64,000 bases of DNA, taken from assembly GCA_046153875.1 (NCBI GenBank), contig JBJXFE010000063.1, forward strand, positions 1-64,000, written 5' to 3'. Numbering within the stretch: position 1 is the first letter of the stretch; each line of letters begins with the position of its first letter. The notes beneath the pieces were generated by a model that worked only from the letters and a program-made list of their open reading frames with translations, ran no database searches and was not told where the DNA came from. Origin of the DNA: JBJXFE01 sp046153875. GTDB taxonomy: Bacteria; Planctomycetota; Phycisphaerae; Phycisphaerales; UBA1924. This document shows positions 34,231-43,428 of the stretch, piece by piece. A program made the position numbers and the translations under genes.

Positions 34231-36588
34231 TCAGTTGAAGCTGAACACGCTCAGGATGTTCGAGTAGTCGTCGGTCCACAGCGGCGCGTCGGGGCCGGCC
34301 TCCAGCTCGAGCCATCGTTTGTCGTTGAGCAAGGGCCCGAAATCCGCGCGATCACGGGCCACGAGCATCCACACGCATTCGACCCGGCCCGTGCGGACGG
34401 CCTCGTCGCGATCTACGTTGTCGTTCAGCCCCCCCCCCAGCGCGGCCAGCCCCTGGTCCTGGGCGAGCCGCGCGACGACCGGGGGGAGCGAGAGGTACTG
34501 GTTGGACACGTGGAATGCGATGATCCCGCCGGGCTTCAGGCGCGAAACGTAGACCTTCAGCGCTTCGCGCGTGATGAGGTGGATGGGGATGGCGTCGGAG
34601 GTGAACGCGTCCAGCACGATGAGCCCGAACTCGCCGGGTTCCGCACGATCACGCAGCGAAAGGCGTCCATCGCCGATCACGAAGTCGACCGCGGCCCGGT
34701 TCCGGCTCTGGTTCTCGCTCAAATAAGTGAAGTACGCCGGGTTGCTCGCGATGCGCACCACGGCCGGGTCGATCTCGAAGAACGTCATGCGCTGGCCGGG
34801 GCGGCCGTATGCCGCGAGCGAGCCGGTGCCCAGACCCACGAGCCCGACGCGGTCGAAGAGGGATGAACCGCCGAAGGTCGCGAAGACGTGCCCGATCGGC
34901 CCGTCGGGGTGGTAGTACGTCAGCGGCGTGTTGCGGCGCTCGGGGTCGGTGAACTGCTGGCCGTGCAACGTGGTGCCGTGATAGAACACGTTGGACTCGC
35001 GCTGGACGGTGAGGCGGTGGACCCGTCCGAACGGGAACGTGGGCACCCGGACGATCTCGGGGTAGCGCTGCCGGACCACTTCGTAGAGTCCGAAGAAGGT
35101 GCGTTCGCGGTGAAGGCTCGTGCCCGAGGCGATGCCCTGCGACGCGGCGACGATGAACAGCGCGGCCACGCCCAGCGCGAAACGGATCGGCCTGCCCACG
35201 CCGAGGTACGCGATGACGGCCGGGACGCCGACGCCGAGCACGAGCTTGAGCGGCTGGGCGAGGTCCCCGCGATCGGCCTGCGGCAGGAGCGCGCGGTCGA
35301 GCCCCCACGCCACTCGGATCGCGACGCCGGCGATGCCGAGGATCGCCAGCGGCACGATCAGGTCGTAGAGCACGATACGGACCCGGCGCATTCGGGCCTC
35401 GGAAGCGGAGAGATCGCTCGGAGCGGGATCGGCGGTCCGCGGCAGCCGCAGCAGGCACGCCGCGACCAGCGCGATCGGGTACTCGTACACGCCGGTGAAC
35501 ACGACGGGCGCGGCCAGGGCGTTGAACATCCCGCCGATCACGCCGCCGACGGCGATCCAGAGGTAGAACTCCGTGAGCCGGGCGGCCGCGGGGCGCGACG
35601 CCGCCAGCCGTCCGTGGCAGAGCATCGCGCACAGAAAAAACGCGAGGAGGTGCAGCAGGAACAGCAGGCCGATCGGGCGCTTGGCCTGGAGGATAAACGC
35701 AACCGCCAGTCCGACCATCAGCACCGGCAGGATTTTCGATACCGACCCAACGGGCACGAGCGTGCGCCCCGCGAAGGCGAGGATAAACGTCAGCAGGTAG
35801 ATCGCCAGCGGCACGATCCAGAGCAGCGGCATCGCGGCGACATCTGTCGAAAGGTGCTGGGTCACGCCGAGCATCAGGCTCGAGGGCACGGCCGCGAGCA
35901 CGACCCACAGGGCGCGGGTGCGCCACGATGGAGCGGCGTCCATGCCCGGCGACAACCCCGGCCCGGCCGGTGTGGTGTCGGTGGTCGTGGCTCGCCTGCC
36001 GTGCGCGATCGTGACCCACCCGCACGCGGCCGTCAGCCCCGCGAGGGCGCAGTACCCGATCGTCCAGGCGAACCGCTGACTCTCCAGGGACAGGGTCCGT
36101 TCCACGACCAGCGGATAGGCCAGCAGGGCGACCAGGCTGCCCGCATTGCTGGCGGCGTAGAGAAAGTACGGGTCCTTCGCGGCCCGGTGATCGGTCGCCG
36201 AGAACCAGCGTTGGAGGAGAGGCGCGCCGGTTGATAGCGCGAGGAACGGAAGGCCGATCGTCGCCGCCAGCGTGAACAGCAGCCAGCCCACGGGCGACGC
36301 GTCCGCGGGCGGGCCGGCAGTCACGCCGCCCCATCGGACCAGCAGCACGATCGGCGCGGCCAGCACGACCGCGTGGACGATCGGCAGACGTCGGGTGCCG
36401 AGTGCACGGCTCATCCAGTGCGCATAGGCGTATCCGCCCAGAAGCGCTCCCTGGAAGAACACCATGCAGGTGTTCCAGACGGCGGGGCTCCCGCCGAGCG
36501 AGGGCAGGAGCATCCGCGCGACCATCGGCTGCACCAGGAACAGCAGCAGCGCTCCGAGGAAGATGGTCGCCCCGAACAGTGCCGCCAC
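34231..36588 (-). CDS. Membrane-fused spermidine-synthase-like protein, copy 2
   Basis: A 785-residue product. I chose the GTG at 36588: GGGGAG (36595-36600) lies 6 nt upstream, and it is 2 nt after the stop of copy 1. Longer reading to 36798 would overlap copy 1. Residues about 1-530 hold some 14 membrane helices of MFS-like type (FLVQPMVARMLLPSLGGSPAVWNT start, AVPSSLMLGVTQHLSTDVAAMP in the middle). From about 560 comes a Rossmann methyltransferase-like domain of the spermidine synthase family with GLGTGSLAAYG near 580, and DAFTSDAIPIHLITREA. Such proteins may act on polyamines or other amines; the true reaction is not known. Confidence 0.88.
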   Translation of the reverse strand: MAALFGATIFLGALLLFLVQPMVARMLLPSLGGSPAVWNTCMVFFQGALLGGYAYAHWMSRALGTRRLPIVHAVVLAAPIVLLVRWGGVTAGPPADASPVGWLLFTLAATIGLPFLALSTGAPLLQRWFSATDHRAAKDPYFLYAASNAGSLVALLAYPLVVERTLSLESQRFAWTIGYCALAGLTAACGWVTIAHGRRATTTDTTPAGPGLSPGMDAAPSWRTRALWVVLAAVPSSLMLGVTQHLSTDVAAMPLLWIVPLAIYLLTFILAFAGRTLVPVGSVSKILPVLMVGLAVAFILQAKRPIGLLFLLHLLAFFLCAMLCHGRLAASRPAAARLTEFYLWIAVGGVIGGMFNALAAPVVFTGVYEYPIALVAACLLRLPRTADPAPSDLSASEARMRRVRIVLYDLIVPLAILGIAGVAIRVAWGLDRALLPQADRGDLAQPLKLVLGVGVPAVIAYLGVGRPIRFALGVAALFIVAASQGIASGTSLHRERTFFGLYEVVRQRYPEIVRVPTFPFGRVHRLTVQRESNVFYHGTTLHGQQFTDPERRNTPLTYYHPDGPIGHVFATFGGSSLFDRVGLVGLGTGSLAAYGRPGQRMTFFEIDPAVVRIASNPAYFTYLSENQSRNRAAVDFVIGDGRLSLRDRAEPGEFGLIVLDAFTSDAIPIHLITREALKVYVSRLKPGGIIAFHVSNQYLSLPPVVARLAQDQGLAALGGGLNDNVDRDEAVRTGRVECVWMLVARDRADFGPLLNDKRWLELEAGPDAPLWTDDYSNILSVFSFN

Positions 36589-36589
36589 G

Positions 36590-39322
36590 CTAGTCTCCCC
36601 AGCCGATGAACACCTTGAGGATGTTCGAGTAGTCGTCGGTCCAGCGCGGCGCGTCGGGCCGGGCCTGCATCTCCAGCCAGCGCTCGTCCTGAGCCAGCGT
36701 GCCCGCATCTTCCAGACGCCGGGCCAGCACGACCCACGTCGTGTCGATCTTGCCCTCCGCCTCGTCCTTCGGGTCGAGGTCCTGGTCGTCGCGGACAATC
36801 GCCACCGCGTCCGTCCCGGGCCGGGCGTTCAGGTCCTGCGCGATCGCCGCGAGGACCGGCCTCAGGTCCAGGTACCGGTTCGAGATGTGGAACGCGATCA
36901 TGCCGCCGGGGGCGAGCTTGTCGAAGTACTCGGCGACGGCCTCGCGCGTGATGAGGTGGATCGGGATCGCGTCGGAGCTGAACGCGTCGATGATGATGAG
37001 GTCGTAGAGCTTGTCCGGCGCCTCGCGGAGCTTGACGCGCCCGTCGCCGATCTTCACGGTCACCTGGGCGGGCGTGCGGTCCAGGAATGTGAATAGCTTT
37101 GACTCTTTGGCGATCCACTCGACCTTCGGATCGATCTCAAAGAACGTGAACGTCTGCCCGGCCTTGCCGTACGCGGCGAGCCCGCCCGTCCCCAGCCCGA
37201 CGATCGCAACCTGGTCGAACGTCGGGTCGTTCTCGCGGGTCTTGAAGACCTGCCCGATGGGGCCGGTGGGGTGGTAGTACATGGTCGGGGTCAGGGCTTT
37301 CACGGGGTCGGTGGACTGCAGGCCGTGCCGCGTCGTGCCGTGGCTCAGGAGGATCCACCGCCCGGACCGATCGACCGCCACGCGGTGGACGCCGAAGAAC
37401 GTGCGCGTGACGAGGAGGGACCTGTCCACGGCCCCGGCGTAGGTGTAGAAGAGCAGGAGCGCCATGCCGGTCGCGAGGCCGAGGCGCACGCGCCGCGCGA
37501 CGGACAGCCACAAAAGGATGACGATGGGCGCGTACCTGATCACTTCGCGGACGGCTCCATCGGCCAGGCCCGCCTCGTACATCGCCACCAGCGCGAACCA
37601 GAACGCGACGAAGACGTACAGCGGCGTCAGCACGTCGAGAAGGACCGAAGGCCAACGGGCCCTGACGAAGACGACGCGCAGGGCGATCATGGCCGCCGAC
37701 ACGGCCGCGAGCGCCGGCCCCATCCACGCGCCCAGGTGCGTGCGCGGTGCGGGGGGAATGTCGGTGAGGTCCGCACCGATGACCCGCGCCATCCATTGAC
37801 CGGGCGCCCAGGCGTGCCAGAAGAAGGCGTGGAGCGCCGCGAGGTACAGGAGGATCGCGATCGGGATGAACAGGTCGTGAACCGCGGGGCGACGCACGCC
37901 CCGCCACATCGCGTACGCAAGGAGCCCGCCCCCGCTCAGCCCGAAGGCGATCCAGAACCCGAACTGGTTCCCCGCGCCGCCGGTGAGCGCCCAGGCGAAC
38001 ACGAGCGCGAAGGCGAGCGAAGCGATCACGGCGTAGGCGCACTCCCGGGCCGCGATCATCCGCGTCAACGCGTTGTCGGCCGGGATGGGCCTGTCGCCGA
38101 AGCTCGGCACGCACAGCAGGCACGCCGCCGTGATCGCGATGGGGTACTCGCCGATGGAGTTGAAGATCACCGGGGCGAGCAGCGCGTTGAACGCTCCGCC
38201 CAGCACGCCCCCCACCGCGATGAGCAGGAAGAACTCGGTCAGCCGGCGCGGATCGGGACGCTCGGCCGCGAGCCGCCCGTGGCAGACGAGCCCCGCGAGG
38301 AACATCCCGAAGAAGTGGGCGCCGATGATCGCCGCTGCGGGGCGGCCCATCCGCGCCAGCAGCGACACCGCGACGAACACGGCCACGACGCCGAACACCC
38401 GGGATGTCCATTGGAGCTGCACGCCCCGCCCGGAGAACGCGAGGATGAACGTGAGCAGGTAGATCGCCAGCGGGATCACCCACAACAGGGGCACGGACGC
38501 GATATCGCTCGAGACGTGCTGGGTGACGCCGAGCATCAGGCTCGAGGGCACGGCCGCGAGCAGCACCCAGCGCACGCGGGTCCACCACGAGAGTGGCGCG
38601 AGCGGGGCGTCGGCCTCCTCGGCGGCGGGCGTGTCGGCGGTCCCGCGCGCTTCATACTTCATCTGCCGGCGCATCTGCCGCGAGAGGGGGGTGCCGCTCC
38701 CCGCCCCATCGCGCCGCGCGCGCAGCATCAGCACCCCGCACCAGGTCACCAGGGCCGCGAACACCCAGAACCCGGCCGCGAACCACCGCCGCTGACCGAG
38801 CAAAGGCAGGCTCGCCTCCATGACGAACGGGTAGCCGAGCAGGGCCAACATGCTGCCGACATTGCTGGCCGCGTAGAGAAAGTACGGGTCTTTCGCGTGC
38901 CGGTGCGTGGTCGAGGAGAACCAGCGCTGGAGCAGCGGCCCGGTCGTCGAGAGGACGAAGAACGGCCCGCCGACGGCCAGGGCCAGCGCCCCGAGCAGCC
39001 ACAGGGTGGGCGTCGCGTCGCCGGGGGGGGGGAAGCCCCGTGGGTCCAGCACGGGCAGCCGCCCGAGCAGCGTGACGATCAGCAACGGTGCGAACACCAC
39101 GCACGCATGGACGATCACCTGGCGGCGGGGCGCGAGGTGGCGCGTGACAAGGTGGGCGTACAGGTACCCGGCGAGCAGCACCCCCTGGAAGAACACCATG
39201 CTGGTGTTCCACACCGCCGGGCTCCCGCCGAGCATCGGGACGAGCATCTTGGCCGCCATCGGCTGCACGAGGAAGAGCAGCGAAGCGCTGAGGAAAACGG
39301 CGGCCGTGTAGAGGAGCAGCAT
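36590..39322 (-). CDS. Membrane-fused spermidine-synthase-like protein, copy 1
   Basis: A 910-residue paralogue of the next gene, with the same layout: about 14 or more membrane helices, then a spermidine-synthase-like domain with GLGTGGLAAYG near residue 705 and DAFSSDAIPIHLITREA. It shares long near-identical blocks with copy 2 (AVPSSLMLGVTQH, WTDDYSNILKVF). The ATG at 39322 lacks a visible Shine-Dalgarno sequence. Copy 2 begins 2 nt after its stop, so the pair is co-translated. They may work as a heteromer or on related substrates; this is inference. Confidence 0.88.
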   Translation of the reverse strand: MLLLYTAAVFLSASLLFLVQPMAAKMLVPMLGGSPAVWNTSMVFFQGVLLAGYLYAHLVTRHLAPRRQVIVHACVVFAPLLIVTLLGRLPVLDPRGFPPPGDATPTLWLLGALALAVGGPFFVLSTTGPLLQRWFSSTTHRHAKDPYFLYAASNVGSMLALLGYPFVMEASLPLLGQRRWFAAGFWVFAALVTWCGVLMLRARRDGAGSGTPLSRQMRRQMKYEARGTADTPAAEEADAPLAPLSWWTRVRWVLLAAVPSSLMLGVTQHVSSDIASVPLLWVIPLAIYLLTFILAFSGRGVQLQWTSRVFGVVAVFVAVSLLARMGRPAAAIIGAHFFGMFLAGLVCHGRLAAERPDPRRLTEFFLLIAVGGVLGGAFNALLAPVIFNSIGEYPIAITAACLLCVPSFGDRPIPADNALTRMIAARECAYAVIASLAFALVFAWALTGGAGNQFGFWIAFGLSGGGLLAYAMWRGVRRPAVHDLFIPIAILLYLAALHAFFWHAWAPGQWMARVIGADLTDIPPAPRTHLGAWMGPALAAVSAAMIALRVVFVRARWPSVLLDVLTPLYVFVAFWFALVAMYEAGLADGAVREVIRYAPIVILLWLSVARRVRLGLATGMALLLFYTYAGAVDRSLLVTRTFFGVHRVAVDRSGRWILLSHGTTRHGLQSTDPVKALTPTMYYHPTGPIGQVFKTRENDPTFDQVAIVGLGTGGLAAYGKAGQTFTFFEIDPKVEWIAKESKLFTFLDRTPAQVTVKIGDGRVKLREAPDKLYDLIIIDAFSSDAIPIHLITREAVAEYFDKLAPGGMIAFHISNRYLDLRPVLAAIAQDLNARPGTDAVAIVRDDQDLDPKDEAEGKIDTTWVVLARRLEDAGTLAQDERWLEMQARPDAPRWTDDYSNILKVFIGWGD

Positions 39323-39485
39323 GAGAGGGGCTGGAGGATATCAGTCGTCCACCCGGTCCACTACTCGTTCGCCGTTCCCGCGGCAGGGCCGATCGAGCGA
39401 CTACCGCTCCGTTTGGGGCAGGCGTCCCGACTGTCTCTGCTTCTACGACCCGCCCATCGCACTCGAACCCCTACACTCCCGCCCG

Positions 39486-40256
39486 ATGCCGACGGAGCCG
39501 ACGCCCTTCCGCAGCTCTGGCCGCTTCGACGCGGTGGTCTGCGACATTGACGGGTGCCTGTCGCCCGAGAGTTCCGATCCGATGGACGCCGCCCGGCTCG
39601 CCCGCGTCGCCGAGCACAACCGGGTGGCCCGCGAACGCCGCGACCGCCCGATGGTGACCGTCTGCTCCGGCCGTCCGCAGCCGTTCGCCGAGGCGATGTG
39701 CCGTCTGATCGGCAACGACGCGCTCCCGTGCATCGCGGAGAACGGCGTGTGGCTCTACCACCCGGCCGACAACCGCTACGACATGGACCCGCGGATCACC
39801 GAGGTCCACCTCGCCGCCGTCGCGGCCGCGGAGGCGTGGGTGCGGCGCGACCTGGGCGCTCGCGGCGTGACGATCCAGCCCGGCAAGGCCGCGTCGATCT
39901 CGCTCTACCACGCGGACGCGGCCGTTCTGCGGACGCTGGAGCCCGTCGTCCGCGAGCGGTTTGCCCGCGAACGCTGGCCCCTGCGCGTCTCGATGACGTG
40001 GTTCTATATCAACTGCGACCTGGAGTTCATCAGCAAAGCCACGGCTCTGGACCGCTTTATGGTCGTCACGGGCCTCACACGCGATCGGCTCGCCGGAATC
40101 GGGGACACACCCGCCGATGCGGCCATCGCCGATCGCGTCTCGTTCTTCGCCTGCCCGTCGAACGCGGCCGCGGAACTCAAGGCGCGGGCGCACTACGTCT
40201 CGCCATTCGCGGAGACGGCGGGGGTGCTGGACGTGCTCGAACGAGTGAGCCGTTGA
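39486..40256 (+). CDS. HAD-family phosphatase (Cof-like)
   Basis: A 256-residue protein from the ATG at 39486. HAD motif I is D20-I-D22-G in VVCDIDGCLS; motif II lies in TVCSGRPQP; a Lys near FISKATALDRF and the motif IV GIGDTPADAAIAD complete the active site. The central cap places it with the Cof/sucrose-phosphatase-like class IIB enzymes. It hydrolyses a phosphate ester whose identity the sequence does not show. It is divergent from the spermidine-synthase-like pair, and a Bfd-like gene follows after 19 nt. Confidence 0.9.
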   Translation: MPTEPTPFRSSGRFDAVVCDIDGCLSPESSDPMDAARLARVAEHNRVARERRDRPMVTVCSGRPQPFAEAMCRLIGNDALPCIAENGVWLYHPADNRYDMDPRITEVHLAAVAAAEAWVRRDLGARGVTIQPGKAASISLYHADAAVLRTLEPVVRERFARERWPLRVSMTWFYINCDLEFISKATALDRFMVVTGLTRDRLAGIGDTPADAAIADRVSFFACPSNAAAELKARAHYVSPFAETAGVLDVLERVSR

Positions 40257-40275
40257 TCAGCCCCTACGATCACCC

Positions 40276-40602
40276 GTGGACCCCGACGACCACGTCTGCC
40301 TGTGCTTCCACGTCTCGCTGCGGAAGATCCGGACGTACCTGTCGCGTGAAGACCCGCCCGTGGCTTCGCTCATCAGCGAGTGCCTCTCCGCCGGGACCGG
40401 GTGCCGCTGGTGCGTGCCGTTCCTCAAGCACCTGCACGATCAGCACACGCGCGGCGAAACGCCCGACCTGAAGGTCTCGCCGCAGAAGTACTGCGAGGCA
40501 CGCCTGCGGTTCCACCAATCCGCGACACGCGACGAGAGCGTCGTCCGCGAGGCGGGCGCGCCGGACGACACGTCGCCACATGGGGATTCGACCGGCGCGT
40601 GA
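40276..40602 (+). CDS. Bfd-like 2Fe-2S protein
   Basis: A 108-residue protein from a GTG at 40276, 19 nt after the HAD gene. Cysteines C8 and C10 (CLCF) and C43 and C46 (TGCRWC) make the CxC...CxxC pattern of the Bfd/NirB 2Fe-2S fold. In known Bfd the cluster passes electrons that release iron from bacterioferritin. The extra Cys36 and an additional 40-residue tail after the fold are unusual. No bacterioferritin or nitrite reductase gene is near. Confidence 0.8.
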   Translation: MDPDDHVCLCFHVSLRKIRTYLSREDPPVASLISECLSAGTGCRWCVPFLKHLHDQHTRGETPDLKVSPQKYCEARLRFHQSATRDESVVREAGAPDDTSPHGDSTGA

Positions 40603-40619
40603 ATGAGGCGCGCGTGCCG

Positions 40620-40931
40620 CTAGCGGCGCGGCGGCGGCGTGGCATCGCCACCTTCAAGCATCGCCATGTCCTGGTCGGACAGGTCGCGCTTGAGGTCGCC
40701 GGTCACGCGGTTGAGCGTCTCGATCATCCGCTGCACTGATGCGATCCCGTTATCCATGGCGGATTTGCCGGTGACGGCCTTGAGCGCATCGGCCTGCTTG
40801 AGCTCGGACAGCCGCCGCTCGGACTGAGCCTTCGCGTCCAGCAGGCCACGGAGCAGCACCTCGGCCTGATCGCGGGCCGCGGTGATCTCCAGCAGGATGC
40901 GTTGCCGCGTGGACATGGATACGTCGGACAT
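40620..40931 (-). CDS. Small helical protein, unknown function
   Basis: A 103-residue product, almost wholly helical with heptad character (RQRILLEITAARDQAEVLL, RRLSELKQADALK). This suggests a short coiled-coil or FliT-like fold. It has no signal peptide. It is convergent with the Bfd-like gene (17-nt gap) and lies downstream of the CapD-like gene on the same strand. A longer frame to 43049 is mostly antisense to other genes. Confidence 0.65.
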   Translation of the reverse strand: MSDVSMSTRQRILLEITAARDQAEVLLRGLLDAKAQSERRLSELKQADALKAVTGKSAMDNGIASVQRMIETLNRVTGDLKRDLSDQDMAMLEGGDATPPPRR

Positions 40932-41038
40932 CGGTCGATCCGGCCCCCGGCTCAAGCCTTCATCGCCGGCACACGGCCTACGGGGTGTGAGTGATTGTCC
41001 GGCCCCGGCGTCCGGGATCAAGAGATCGGGCACACGAA

Positions 41039-42649
41039 TCAGCGCGCCGCGGCGGTTCGGGTCATTTCCGGCACGTGCCGCCGGATGGCCGCCAGCACCG
41101 CGTCGCGGTCCCGGCTTGTCCGGACTTGGCCCAGGTCGGCGATCATGGACGCACAGTTCGTGCGGGGCGCCGGGCCGGCCCAGGCGTTGATCCCCGCGTG
41201 GTCCGTGGGCCGAAGGTCCTCGGCCTCGTACGACAGCTCTTCGTACAGCTTCTCGCCGGGGCGGATTCCCGTGAAGACGACCTCCATCGTGGGTCGATTG
41301 GTCGTCGGGGCGGGCGGGCGAACAAGCCCGTGCCGGTCCGCGTCGGCGACGCGCGGCTCGAAGCCGTGTGCCCGCGCGAACCGCTCGGCCAGGTCGAGGA
41401 TGCGGATCGGCGCGCCCATGTCGAGCACGTACACGGCCGCGGATCGGCCCGCGTGCGCCGGGCCGGGGCCGGGCTCGAGCGCCGCCGACTGGACCACAAG
41501 GGCCGCGGCCTCCGGGATCGTCATGAAGTACCGGGTCATCCGCGGGTCGGTGACGCTGATAGGCCCGCCCTCGGCCAGCTGCGCCGACCAGATCGTCAGC
41601 ACGCTGCACGCGGACCCGACGACGTTGCCGAAGCGCACGATGCTGAACCGCGTCGCGCACTCCGCTTCGCCCGCGATCCGGCGCGAGGCTTCGTGGGCCC
41701 AGTGCGCGTACATCTCGGCCAACCGCTTGGTCGCGCCCATCACCGACGTGGGGTTGACGGCCTTGTCCGTCGAGACGAAGACGAACCGCTCGGCCCCGAC
41801 GGCGGCGGCCGCGTCCGCGATCGACTTGGTGCCGAACAGGTTGTTCGTCACCGCGTGGCTGGGGTGGTCCTCCATGAGCGGCACGTGCTTGTGGGCGGCC
41901 GCGTGGAAGACGACGTTGGGCTTGAGGTCCACGAGCAGCGCGAGCGTCTGGTCCGCGTCCACCACGTCGTGCAGGATGGTGCGCCGCGGCAGGCCCGGGG
42001 CGAGGCGCGCGATGACGCGGTCGATCTCGAACAGCGCGTTCTCCGAGCGGTCCATGAGCTGGAGCTGCTCGGGCCCGAACGACGCGACGACGCGGGCCAG
42101 CTCGGCGCCGATGGAACCGCCAGCGCCGGTGATGAGCACGCGCTTGCCCGCAAGCACGCGGCCGACGGCGACGCGGTCGATCTCGTGCGCGGCGCGCCCG
42201 ATCAGCTCCGCCAGGTCGAGGCGTGATGCCAGCGTGGCCGAGGTCGCGGGCAACAGCGCGGGGAGCGCCGTCGGCGGGTTGTCCAGAAGCTCGCCCAGCG
42301 GGGGCAGGAACCGCTCGGGCACGCCAAGGCGGGCGAGCTCGGTGCGGATGCGGGCGATGTCGTCCCGCCGGGTCGTGGGCAGGCTGACGACCGCCAGGTC
42401 CGGATGGTGCTCGTGGATCGCGGTGGCCAGGGCGTCGGCGGCGCCAAAGACGGGCAGGCCGCCCCCGGCCCGGGGCTGCACGGCGTCCAGCAGGATGCAC
42501 CCGATCGGTTCCGGCCCGCCGTCCACCAGCGCGAGCTGGTCGCGGGTGAGCTGGATCGTCGCGGGCGTGCCGATCAGCAGGGCGCGTCGGACCAGTGTCA
42601 CCGCCGGGACAGGCTTGGGTCGCGTCGCGGCTCGGATGGGCGTGGTCAT
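41039..42649 (-). CDS. CapD/FlaA1-like nucleotide-sugar dehydratase lacking the membrane domain
   Basis: A 536-residue protein. The ATG at 42649 has AGGAGGG about 9 nt upstream. Residues about 20-130 resemble the Rossmann-like domain that precedes the catalytic part in CapD proteins, but the usual four N-terminal membrane helices are missing. The SDR catalytic domain starts near 168 with GAGGSIG (175-181), has VFHAAAHKHVPLME, FVSTDKAVNPTSVMGATKR (catalytic Ser-Met-Lys type), and a C-terminal FTGIRPGEKLYEEL. The family makes 4,6-dehydrated UDP-N-acetyl sugars for polysaccharide or glycan synthesis. It is divergent from ruvA. Confidence 0.92.
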   Translation of the reverse strand: MTTPIRAATRPKPVPAVTLVRRALLIGTPATIQLTRDQLALVDGGPEPIGCILLDAVQPRAGGGLPVFGAADALATAIHEHHPDLAVVSLPTTRRDDIARIRTELARLGVPERFLPPLGELLDNPPTALPALLPATSATLASRLDLAELIGRAAHEIDRVAVGRVLAGKRVLITGAGGSIGAELARVVASFGPEQLQLMDRSENALFEIDRVIARLAPGLPRRTILHDVVDADQTLALLVDLKPNVVFHAAAHKHVPLMEDHPSHAVTNNLFGTKSIADAAAAVGAERFVFVSTDKAVNPTSVMGATKRLAEMYAHWAHEASRRIAGEAECATRFSIVRFGNVVGSACSVLTIWSAQLAEGGPISVTDPRMTRYFMTIPEAAALVVQSAALEPGPGPAHAGRSAAVYVLDMGAPIRILDLAERFARAHGFEPRVADADRHGLVRPPAPTTNRPTMEVVFTGIRPGEKLYEELSYEAEDLRPTDHAGINAWAGPAPRTNCASMIADLGQVRTSRDRDAVLAAIRRHVPEMTRTAAAR

Positions 42650-42765
42650 GCGCGCAGTCCCTCCTAGCACTAGCATCGGTCAGCGGAGGCCCGAGGGATC
42701 GACGAAGGCATACGATGACCGCCGTTGGCGCGCGGCGCGGCGTACTTTCTGCTTTACTGCCGCCC

Positions 42766-43395
42766 ATGATCTCGCGGATCAGCGGAACCCTGGAGGCGCT
42801 CGACGGGCTCGAGGCGACCGTCCGCCCGGAGCCGGGCGGAGTGTCGTACCAGGTCTTTGTGCCGGCGTACTCGACCGACGCGCTGCGCGATTCCGTCGGC
42901 AAGAGCCTCACGCTCCACACGATCCAGTATGTCGAGCAGCAGGGCCCGAGCGGGGCGATGACGCCGCGGCTCGTCGGGTTCGCGTCCATCCGCGACCGGC
43001 GGTTCTTCGAACTCCTCACGGCCAACGTCGAGGGCGTCGGCAACCGCAAGGCGCTGCGGGCGCTCGTTCACCCGCCCGCGGCCATCGCCCGGGCCGTGGC
43101 GTCGTCCGACGCGGCGTGGCTCCAGCAGCTCCCCGAGATCGGGAAGAAGACCGCGGAACGGATGATCGTCGAGCTGCGCGACCGCGTCGCGCCGTTTTTG
43201 ATCGGCGACGCCGCGTCGATCGAGCCCAAGGACCGGGCGCGGCGCGATGACGATCCGGCCGCCGAGGCGATCGGGGCGCTCACGGCCCTCGGAGAGACGC
43301 GGGCCGATGCCGAGCGGATGGTCCAGAAGGCCCTGCGGAGAAACCCGAAGCTGACGACGCCCGACGCGATCGTGCAGGCGGCCTACGCGGGGTGA
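42766..43395 (+). CDS. ruvA: Holliday junction DNA helicase subunit RuvA
   Basis: A 209-residue protein (usual about 200). The ATG at 42766 begins MISRISGTLEAL, the usual start of domain I. The double helix-hairpin-helix domain contains NVEGVGNRKALRAL and LPEIGKKTAERMIVEL, and the C-terminal RuvB-contact domain spans about 160-209 (EAIGALTALGETRADAERMVQ). RuvA binds four-way junctions and recruits the RuvB motor. ruvB and ruvC are not in this window. Confidence 0.96.
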   Translation: MISRISGTLEALDGLEATVRPEPGGVSYQVFVPAYSTDALRDSVGKSLTLHTIQYVEQQGPSGAMTPRLVGFASIRDRRFFELLTANVEGVGNRKALRALVHPPAAIARAVASSDAAWLQQLPEIGKKTAERMIVELRDRVAPFLIGDAASIEPKDRARRDDDPAAEAIGALTALGETRADAERMVQKALRRNPKLTTPDAIVQAAYAG

Positions 43396-43428
43396 CGGGA
43401 TCGGCGGCGCGCGGGTCGGGGCGCCCCG

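Noticed and set aside
40616..40627. GCCGCTAGCGGC palindrome between convergent genes
   Set aside because: Short, inside a GC-rich region and partly within the stop region; no loop to make a terminator.
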